Shown: in pieces, positions 55,802-64,000 of the stretch
Position numbering within the stretch: position 1 is the first letter of the stretch
Layout of the letters: the number at the start of each line of letters is the position of its first letter
Source: Thinopyrum elongatum
Lineage: Eukaryota; Streptophyta; Magnoliopsida; Poales; Poaceae
Direction: 5' to 3'
NCBI GenBank assembly: GCA_011799875.1
Contig: CM022297.1
Span: forward strand, 367,517,105 to 367,581,104
DNA length: 64,000 nucleotides
Made by a program: the position numbers and the translations under genes
The notes under the pieces: model-generated
The model's database searches: none
What the model was told of the DNA's origin: nothing
What the model saw: only the letters and a program-made list of their open reading frames with translations

Positions 55802-58800
55802 TGTAGCGACCCGACCCGAATGGATCAAAGTCTCTGTGCTTAAGTGTCATCCCTGGATCGGTATGCTGACACACACAGTACTCGAGGATTTATAACAGAG
55901 GTAAATCACATGTATAAAGTAACGTAAATACTATTACCTCAATCCAAATAGCGGAAGTAACAACAGGGTTGTGGATTCCCATTAACACCAACGGCAAAGT
56001 TGAGTATAGAAATCGTAACCCTAACGTATCACTTACTCGTCGTAAGAATCCTGCAACATGAGACGTTGCAGCCCGAAACGGGTCAGTACATTGAATATAC
56101 TGGCAAGATAACACAGTAGAGCAATGAACAGAGTAAATGCTAATACTACATGCATATTTGGCTGGTGGAAAAGCTCTAGTGTTATACTGTTTTGCGAAAA
56201 GCCAATTTTTCCCTACATCAAAGGAATATATTTTGTTTAACTACAAAGTTGGTTGAAAATATTGAGAAGGTAAAACCCCCTCTCAATCCCAATTAAAAGT
56301 AATCATTAATCCCAACAAATTAATTTAGAGTGATGGGATTCAATATGATGATCCAAGAACCAGATACTCAAGATGTCCATAACCGGGGACACGGCTAATC
56401 ATGACTAGTTTGTACACTCTGCAGAGGTTTGTGCACTTTTCCCCACAAGACTCGATCTCCTCCGTTGGATTTCTCGCACTACATGGTGTTTGAGAAACGG
56501 ATGACCGAGACACAGTCTTTCAGAAACATTTACTCTTTACTCTGGGTAGACAGTTACACCTACTTTCCCCTACATCTGCTAGCCTACCACTGAAAGAGGT
56601 CATGTAACATACCCAACTATGCTAGAGCCCATAATAGCTTGTGGCTGCACACGGAAGTTTCTAGCATGAATAATCTTATGATCCCTTTGAGCCTGGGTGG
56701 CGGACCGTAGGAGGATCACACGGTATATCCCCGGGATCTCCTAGGACAACACTGGTATATCCCCAGGTGCCCAAACAAGCAATCCACCCAGATGTGTATT
56801 AAAGTTGCCACCTTAAGTTGAACCATTAATTAAAAATCTCACATCTGTCATGGATACACTCAAACCCAATCCACGTCTACGAGCATAGCATGGCAACATA
56901 AGCATAGCGTAGAAGTAACTCCCAAGGGTTTGTTATTAAAAAGGGCAATAGGTTCTACCTCATCATCTACTTCCCAATACCCACAAGTTAATCACCTCCT
57001 AATCATGCAATATTTGAGGGTCGAAACTAATGCATAAAAACTGGGTAACGAAGAAGTATGATCAATGTGTTACTTGCCTTGTACTGTTGATGAAGATCCT
57101 TCGCACTCATAATTCCTGATAGTTCTACTCGTCACACTCCGTTCAATCTAACGTGAGCAAGCAATTGCATACATAAGCACTCATGCAAAAGAATCGAAGA
57201 AAAGATCTCGAAAAACTTCGAAAACTAGCAATTAACTCTTGCAACAGAAAACAATTTCTAACAGTACCAAAATTGGGTGGATTTGGTCTTATCAGAAAGT
57301 TTAGGTCAAGAGCTTCAATTAGCAAAAAGAATCAATTAAATCGGAGTTACGAAACTCAAGTTATAGCCAAAACAAGTTTGAATATGAATCAGAACAAATT
57401 TCGAAATTTGAAAGTTGCAAAAAGTGTATTGGATAGATTCACTAGAAAGGTGGAATCCAGACAAAAATATTGGCGTTGGTTTCGTCTAATTTGGATGAAC
57501 GAGTAAAAAGTTATGGCTATTTGAAAAATCAGGGCCAAGCTGTTTTACGGAAGAAAAAGAGTTATGGCTAAAAGAATTCTAGTCCTAAAATGTAAATACA
57601 AGGACTAATTTATAAATCTAATTATTCTACCGTACTAGTCTAGAAATAATAAGCTACGGGAGTATATAAAAAAATACGAAGAAAGATACCTTTATAAGGT
57701 AGAGAAAAGATGACTTCCGAGAGAGAAGACAACTTTCAGAAGTCCCGCCGGAGAGAAGAAAAATATTTTTATTTAGTGAATCTAGTCAAACCAAAATATA
57801 TTGATTTAACCCGAATCGGATGATTTTTGGAGGCTCTATGGGTCTATATTTATAGGTGGAAAGGAGGCTTAGAGGTCAAAAGCTAGGCAATGTGGGACTA
57901 AACGTAAACAAAAGGCAGACGAAAGATATAGGAAAAACAAAGAAAAGGAACGACGCCGCATGGGCCTTCGGCCGGCCTGCGCGTGTGCGCGCATGTGTGC
58001 GTGCGCGGAGTTTTTTTTTTAACAGAAAATAAATAAATTAAAGGACAACTGGAAAAATAATATAGTCCGACCTGCTAGCTATGTTGCGCACGCTGGCGAA
58101 GGATAGCAGTCAGTCGCTCGTACAGTTTTTTTTTTAGAATAAAAACAAAAAAAAAAGGTAAACGGAAAATAAGAAAAATTTCCATAGGCATATTATATAT
58201 CAAAATTTTCAGAAAAAGATTTCCTAAAAGATGAACATATTTTCAGCGGCAAATAAATTTCACAAAAATTTAAATAAAGCAAACAGTGCTACTGCTGCAA
58301 TAAAACCTAATAAAAATCATTTTAAAAATACCAAAATGATTTCAAATTTATTTCCCTCTAATTTTATATTGAAGGGAATCATTTTACCCTAATTTCCATA
58401 TATTTTATTTTTGGATAAAAACAATTTGAATAAAAACCAAATAACTCCAAATTGAAAATAATTTCAAAGGGACTTTAAATTCGATTGTTTTAAACTTCCA
58501 ACTCATATTTCATATAATTTGAAGAAGTCATTTTATCTCCTCTCATGAAAATCATTGAGTTGCATAAAGTTTTCGAATTTGGAATATTTCCAAATGGAAT
58601 TCAAATCTTTTCAAAAACCCTTTTAAAATAGAAGAAGTCATGTTATCTTCACTCTAGGGTTTGTGATGAAATGAATATGAATTCATGGAGATCATAAATG
58701 CAAGGTGAAAGTTTTGGGAAAGTCATTTTATTCCCTCTCATTCAACTTTCAAAAAGTTTCCAAATTTCACTCAATTTCACACAAGCAACCACACCACAAT

Positions 58801-58866
58801 CAAACAATCAATCAAAACTATTTATTTAATATAACATTCCAAAATTTAGAATTTTGGGATGTTACA
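55802..58866 (-). repeat. F1 3' LTR (left on the plus strand)
   Basis: 3,065 bp, TGTAGCGACC...GGGATGTTACA on the plus strand. TATA motif at 57847-57854 (minus). Confidence 0.94.
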
Positions 58867-60298
58867 AACCTACCACCCTTAAAATGAATCTCGTCCTCGA
58901 GATTCGGAGAGGCTAGAAAGAAATAGGTTAGGTTTGGGGTCTTCTCAAAATCCATCGATCGTCACAGGGGGTCTTGGGTGCTACCACCCTTAGAAGCATT
59001 GTTACGGTTCCATCAAAACTTATATACTCCATCCTTATTGTTGACAGGGTCAGTCCTCTGAGATCCTCGGGAAAAATCCTACTCTGGCTCTTCCGGTAGG
59101 GGCATAACTATTTTCCTCAATTCCCGTGTCCTTTCATCTTGGTAAGGTTCTTCTGTTACCGGGTCTTCTTAGCTGACGGGTCTGGCGCCAATACTAAACA
59201 ACTATCGATATCTCATGGTGGTCAACAATTTATGGTTTCTCCTGCAGGAAATGGGTCTGGGTTGAACCTCACCGCATAACCTACGGTTGGCAACAACTGC
59301 CGTGTACAAGGGGGAAAATTGTCACACCATTCTATGGTTTAAACAAGGTTTTGATCGTCGTCGCTCTACTATGGGTAAGTCACTCAGATTTACCATCCCA
59401 TATAGCAAGGCGAATAATAAGAGTAAGTTGGTATGGTGATCAATCCATCCCGCACCCAAATCATTACCTTGTATACGGTTTAGCGAATCTCGCATTCTAA
59501 CACTTGGTCATCCTCACAAGCATTGCAGAATTTCTCTTGTCGACGAACCAAGTTCGGATAAATCCATTGATTCTGCGAGCCAAACGAACATCTATCGTTT
59601 CTTCACCTCTCTCAGGTTTTGCGTTAACTCCTATAAGATCGTCTATTGATAAAGGCATATCCTCTTCCAGGGTTTTTCCTTCAGCAAGAATGTGCTTGCT
59701 TCTTGGCAGGTCCTGGGGCCTGTGGGTTATGGCCCATCTCATCACTTGCAACCTTGAGCTCAACATCGGGGCAACGGATCCTTATTCCAACCTTGAGCTT
59801 CCCAGCATTCTTAAATCCATCCAATTATACTGTCTCCCCTCCTTCTATTGGTACTAAGACGTGATTACTCAGACTCATCATGGAGTTACAATTGCTCCAT
59901 ATTACCAACATTATACCTCCTTTATATCCAATAGCACTTCATCCCTTCATATTCTTGGGATATCCCACCTATCGAGACAAAACTCATACTTATTTTGTCC
60001 GAAGTCCACTCCATGGAATATCATTATCTTTTCCAGAGGTCAAGTGTCCTCACAGGGTACTACCACCCTTGAAATGCACAAATTCATCCGTAGACCATAT
60101 TTCTCATATCCTCGAAAATGGTCAAAATCTTTCTTCATAGAGTAACAACTCATAAAATCCAAATCAGTACCAACGAGGCTAACTTTATTGATTCTCCAAT
60201 TATTACAATCTCCTGCATTTCCATTACATGCCTCAACTCAACACCTCAATATAAAGGAAATGTTCTCACTACTACTACTATACTTCTCACGGACACAA
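58867..60298 (-). other. F1 3' internal region with polypurine tract
   Basis: The tract (ACCTACCACCCTT on the plus strand) lies at 58868-58880. The rest matches the B2 3' region, with no catalytic motif on either strand. Plus-strand open frames at 59504-60145 mirror those on the minus strand of B2 and are probably chance. Confidence 0.6.
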
Positions 60299-61215
60299 CT
60301 AATTATCACAAATCTCCTTCTCCTTGGGGCATTCTCTGGCAAAGTGCCCTGCTTCATTACAACGAAAACATATTACTTCTGACAAGTCTCGAGGTTTCCT
60401 TTTTGGGCAACTGTTGTGGTAGTGCCCTGACTCCTTGCACCTATAACAGGTGATATGACTCAGATCCTTCCTGGAATCCAATCTATTTCTCTTCCTGGAC
60501 TTTTTCGTGCCAATCAGGACTTCTATTTCCTGTGGGTCATACTCTACTTCCTTCGTCGGGAATTCTACTAGATCCCCATTCATACAATTCTGGGAGATGT
60601 GTCCTTCTTCTCCACATGAATAGCATGACTAGGTGCAGAGTTTAATTGGGTCTTCTTCGGGTGTGTCCTCCACCTCTTCCTTCATCACAGGTTCTTCTAA
60701 AATTTCCATGAGGGCTCCTTTCATTTCTTCTTTCTTCTGCTGGATGGTTCTTTGTACTATGGGGTAAATGTGAACTGAGCAGGGTAGTGGGTAGTCCCTT
60801 CACACAAGAAACAAGTAATCTACCTAGTTGGGCATTCTTCAGCTGGGTGACTCTCTTCACAATGAGGGCATTCATCCTTGTGTTCTTTATGGTTGTGTCC
60901 TATTTCTCCACAGAGCTTGCATGCACAAGGTTTCTTCACATCATTTCCATAAGGCTTCATCTTCTGGGACACAAGCCGAGACCTTTGCAGAGTCAACTTA
61001 AATTCTTCCCAAGTGGTTACTCTTTGCCATCCATTGATGGTTTGGTACATCCTCCACCAAGTAGCAGCACCTCTTTCAAAGCACTGAAGAGCATGCTGGG
61101 CCATATCCTTTCTGGCTATAGCGTTATTCTTCATGTGATCTTCCATGTTCTGAATCCATCGGTCCGTCTCCAATTGAGTCATCGGTCCATAAAATATGAG
61201 TTCATCTCCATTCAT
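60299..61215 (-). pseudogene. gag: F1 gag with zinc knuckles, broken
   Basis: Starts at ATG 61215 (M-N-G-D-E-L...) and is open to a TAG after CPTR at 60820, where B2 has CAG. A 1-bp deletion relative to B2 lies near 60772 (CAGTTCAC against CAGTGTCAC), and a second stop lies near 60632 where B2 has AAG. The last part (60583-60299) is open and holds two standard knuckles (CYRCKESGHYHNSC and CFRCNEAGHFAREC). In that last knuckle F1 has the usual G-H spacing while B2 has A-C-H, so B2's knuckle is the altered one. A block of about 30 bp present in B2 (near 32155-32190) is missing. Confidence 0.8.
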
Positions 61216-61399
61216 CCTCTATTGGTTCCTAGGGATTCGGGGTGAGATAAGAGAGATAGAGAGGGATACACACAATACAAACAATAGATTTGAAGAGGCA
61301 AATTTTATTTTGTGGCTGTCGAAAAAAACATCAAACAAATGACAGCTCACAATCGTCGCATCTAACGTAGGTATAACAGGGGTTTGGTCTTCTAAAGGT

Positions 61400-61800
61400 C
61401 AATAAATCTTCAAAGTCGCCAAACTCTTCAAGTCTTGTTCATGTCTCCGATGGGCTTCTTCCGATCGTGCTTGACCTTCTCAAGTTCTTTTGCCAAATCA
61501 TCTCTGTTGACGCGAAGTCTCTCGTGACGTCCTTTAATATTCTAGAGTTGCATTCCAAACTTCTGGGTTTCAACATCCTTGGCAAGGAACCATGGTCCTA
61601 CTGTCCTTCAGTTCCTGACGAATCTCTGGTATCTCGAGGTTTTTCTCCTCCAGCTTGGCTACTTTCAGCTTCTGGGTCCTGAGTTCTTCACGAAATGCTT
61701 CCTTGTCAAATACGGCTTCCTGAAGGTCCATCTTAAAATTCTCGATGTAATACTCCAGATCCTGTCGATACACCAGCTAAGGTTAAACTTCATCTTTTGC
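61400..61800 (-). pseudogene. F1 small coiled-coil ORF, broken
   Basis: Counterpart of 30730-31100. Open at 61773-61570 (M-Y-R-Q-D-L-E-Y-Y...), ending in PCQGC-stop at the same place as B2, so the break near HCQGC is shared by both copies and predates their separation, or marks a real end of the protein. Confidence 0.5.
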
Positions 61801-62421
61801 TGATAGATGCTCCATTAGCCCTTTTGTCATCCAATCCTTCCGACGAAATGCATGCTTAACTCAGCACGACGACAATAGCATAAGCGGGCGATAACATCAT
61901 GGATAGCAGTGTTTCTGCCCTTGTCATTGCCATGAGCTATCATTCCATAGTTGATATCTCCTGCCTTAGGGTTTTCTTGACAAAAACTTTGAGTTTTAAC
62001 GCTCCATGTTCCGGTCTTTCTCCGACACACCTTGATCTCGGGTATTGACAGCTTCAATAGTCTGACAAATTCCATAAGGGTAGCCTTCCTAGGTCATACC
62101 AATCTGGAAATTCTTCAGAAACTTCAAATTCTCCTAGTCTTCGGAGTCTTCAACTGTTGTAGTTTCCATTATTATAATGCACGGTAAAATCCTCTTCATT
62201 CCGAAGTGGTCTTAGTTGTCCAATACTTTGTACTTCTTGGAATGGTCTCATCAGCTGAATCTTCATGGTCAAAAGGTAAAGGGGTAGTCTAACTAAAAGG
62301 GAATATTTGAATAAGCTCAGAAGAGAAGAGAGGTAAAAGATCTTTTTGAAAAGAAAGTTGTAGAGAAAAATCTTTCCTATGGGCTGGCCAGTTTCTAGGG
62401 TCACGTCCTACAGTCAACATG
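61801..62421 (-). other. F1 leader
   Basis: Matches the B2 leader; the 82-codon frame at 62075-61827 is the counterpart of 30448-30696. Confidence 0.5.
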
Positions 62422-62434
62422 TGCTCTGATACCA
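62422..62434 (-). other. F1 primer-binding site (Met-tRNA type)
   Basis: Plus strand TGCTCTGATACCA, three bases inside the right LTR, the complement of the B2 site at 30086-30098. Confidence 0.9.
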
Positions 62435-62437
62435 TCT

Positions 62438-64000
62438 TGTAGCGACCCGACCCGAATGGATCAAAGTCTCTGTGCTTAAGTGTCATCCCTGGATCGGTAT
62501 GCTGACACACACAGTACTCGAGGATTTATAACAGAGGTAAATCACATGTATAAAGTAACGTAAATACTATTACCTCAATCCAAATAGCGGAAGTAACAAC
62601 AGGGTTGTGGATTCCCATTAACACCAACGGCAAAGTTGAGTGTAGAAATCGTAACCCTAACGTATCACTTACTCGTCGTAAGAATCCTGCAACATGAGAC
62701 GTTGCAGCCCGAAACGGGTCAGTACATTGAATATACTGGCAAGATAACACAGTAGAGCAATGAACAGAGTAAATGCTAATACTACATGCATATTTGGCTG
62801 GTGGAAAAGCTCTAGTGTTATACTGTTTTGCGAAAAGCCAATTTTTCCCTACATCAAAGGAATATATTTTGTTTAACTACAAAGTTGGTTGAAAATATTG
62901 AGAAGGTAAAACCCCCTCTCAATCCCAATTAAAAGTAATCATTAATCCCAACAAATTAATTTAGAGTGATGGGATTCAATATGATGATCCAAGAACCAGA
63001 TACTCAAGATGTCCATAACCGGGGACACGGCTAATCATGACTAGTTTGTACACTCTGCAGAGGTTTGTGCACTTTTCCCCACAAGACTCGATCTCCTCCG
63101 TTGGATTTCTCGCACTACATGGTGTTTGAGAAACGGATGACCGAGACACAGTCTTTCAGAAACATTTACTCTTTACTCTGGGTAGACAGTTACACCTACT
63201 TTCCCCTACATCTGCTAGCCTACCACTGAAAGAGGTCATGTAACATACTCAACTATGCTAGAGCCCATAATAGCTTGTGGCTGCACATGGAAGTTTCTAG
63301 CATGAATAATCTTATGATCCCTTTGAGCCTGGGTGGCGGACCGTAGGAGGATCACACGGTATATCCCCGGGATCTCCTAGGACAACACTGGTATATCCCC
63401 AGGTGCCCAAACAAGCAATCCACCCAGATGTGTATTAAAGTTGCCACCTTAAGTTGAACCATTCATTAAAAATCTCACATCTGTCATGGAATACACTCAA
63501 AACCCAATCCACGTCTACGAGCATAGCATGGCAACATAAGCATAGCGTGGAAGTAACTCCCAAGGGTTTTATAATAAAAGGGCAATAGGTTCTACCTCAT
63601 CATCTACTTCCCAGTACCCACCAGTTAATCACATCCTAATCATGCAATATTTGAGGGTCGAAACTAATGCATAAAAACTGGGTAACGAAGAAGTATGATC
63701 AATGTGTTACTTGCCTTGTACTGTTGATGAAGATCCTTCGCACTCATAATTCCTGATAGTTCTACTCGTCACACTCCGTTCAATCTAACGTGAGCAAGCA
63801 ATTGCATACATAAGCACTCATGCAAAAGAATCGAAGAAAAGATCTCGAAAAACTTCGAAAACTAGCAATTAACTCTTGCAACAGAAAACAATTTCTAACA
63901 GTACCAAAATTGGGTGGATTTGGTCTTATCAGAAAGTTTAGGTCAAGAGCTTCAATTAGCAAAAAGAATCAATTAAATCGGAATTACGAAACTCAAGTTA
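62438..64000 (-). repeat. F1 5' LTR, cut by the window edge
   Basis: TGTAGCGACC... 1,563 bp visible of about 3.06 kb; nearly identical to 55802-57360 by eye. Confidence 0.94.

Larger units (their letters stand above)
53500..64000 (+). mobile_element. Angela/BARE1/WIS-like retrotransposon #2, 5' part, interrupted and running off the window
   Basis: A 5' LTR (53500-55113), an intact-looking primer site and 0.7 kb of leader are visible before F1 interrupts at 55802. The remaining coding part and 3' LTR would lie beyond 64000. Start TGAAGGAAATATGCCC; the probable left TSD is CATCC (53495-53499), with its partner outside the window. Confidence 0.85.
55802..64000 (-). mobile_element. F1: second copy of the B2 gag-only family, minus strand, incomplete at window edge
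   Basis: Starts TGTAGCGACC (reverse complement of the B2 LTR end). Order on the minus strand: 5' LTR (62438 to beyond 64000), primer site, leader, coiled-coil ORF, gag, 3' region, polypurine tract, 3' LTR (58866-55802). Internal length is 3,571 bp against 3,644 in B2. Like B2 it has no pol. Independent damage in the shared ORFs shows that both copies decayed after insertion or descended from different inactive masters. Confidence 0.92.

Overview
This window has the character of Triticeae chromosome-arm DNA (wheat, Aegilops, barley or rye). It is almost entirely nested LTR retrotransposons, and I see no intact host gene, tRNA, rRNA or CRISPR array. The lineage call rests on two copies of the Angela/BARE1/WIS type of Copia element and on Gypsy elements with paired TG...CA LTRs, 5-bp target-site duplications (TSDs), tRNA primer-binding sites and polypurine tracts. 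Family names beyond Angela/BARE1-like are not assigned because no library search was possible.

Layout. (A) 1-3523: part of one very long Gypsy-type LTR on the minus strand, followed by a ~32-bp remnant. (B) 3556-37956: a decayed Angela/BARE1-like element (+) with a truncated 5' LTR and broken gag, protease, integrase and RT. It is split by two insertions. B1, 7983-25033 (-, TSD GGATC), is a 17-kb Tat/Grande-like Gypsy element with ~450-bp LTRs. It keeps gag and protease, lacks recognisable RT/RNase H/integrase, and carries a plant-style, intron-bearing gene on the opposite strand (9009-12224). Inside its gag sits B1a, 15803-23319 (-, TSD CCCTG), an Athila-like element without pol. B2, 27019-36787 (+, TSD TGCCG), lies in the Angela 3' LTR and is a gag-only element with ~3.06-kb LTRs. 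(C) 37957-38808: an unassigned island. (D) 38809-51796: a ~4.2-kb solo LTR (TSD CTAAT) split by D1, 39782-48565 (+), an Athila-like element with a degraded pol. (E) 51797-53499: a small gag-like fragment (-) split by a 1.4-kb solo LTR, 51944-53360 (TSD ATGGC). (F) 53500 to beyond the window: a second Angela/BARE1-like 5' LTR and leader, interrupted at 55802 by F1, a minus-strand copy of the B2 family that runs off the right edge.

How the parts work together. Nothing here looks able to transpose alone. B1, B1a, B2 and F1 keep cis signals and structural-protein ORFs but no polymerase, so they would need proteins in trans. The nesting gives a relative order: Angela #1, then B1, then B1a; solo LTR D, then D1; Angela #2, then F1. 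Many in-frame stops fit C-to-T change at CAG/CAA codons, as expected of methylated, silenced DNA.

The most interesting item is the gene at 9009-12224. It has its own TATA box, five GT-AG intron candidates and a coiled coil, and lies antisense to the element that carries it. Also notable are a GC-rich inverted repeat shared by six LTR or internal sites, a block of LTR sequence shared by otherwise different Gypsy LTRs, a patchy (converted or recombined) LTR pair in B2, and a W-box cluster in the solo LTR.
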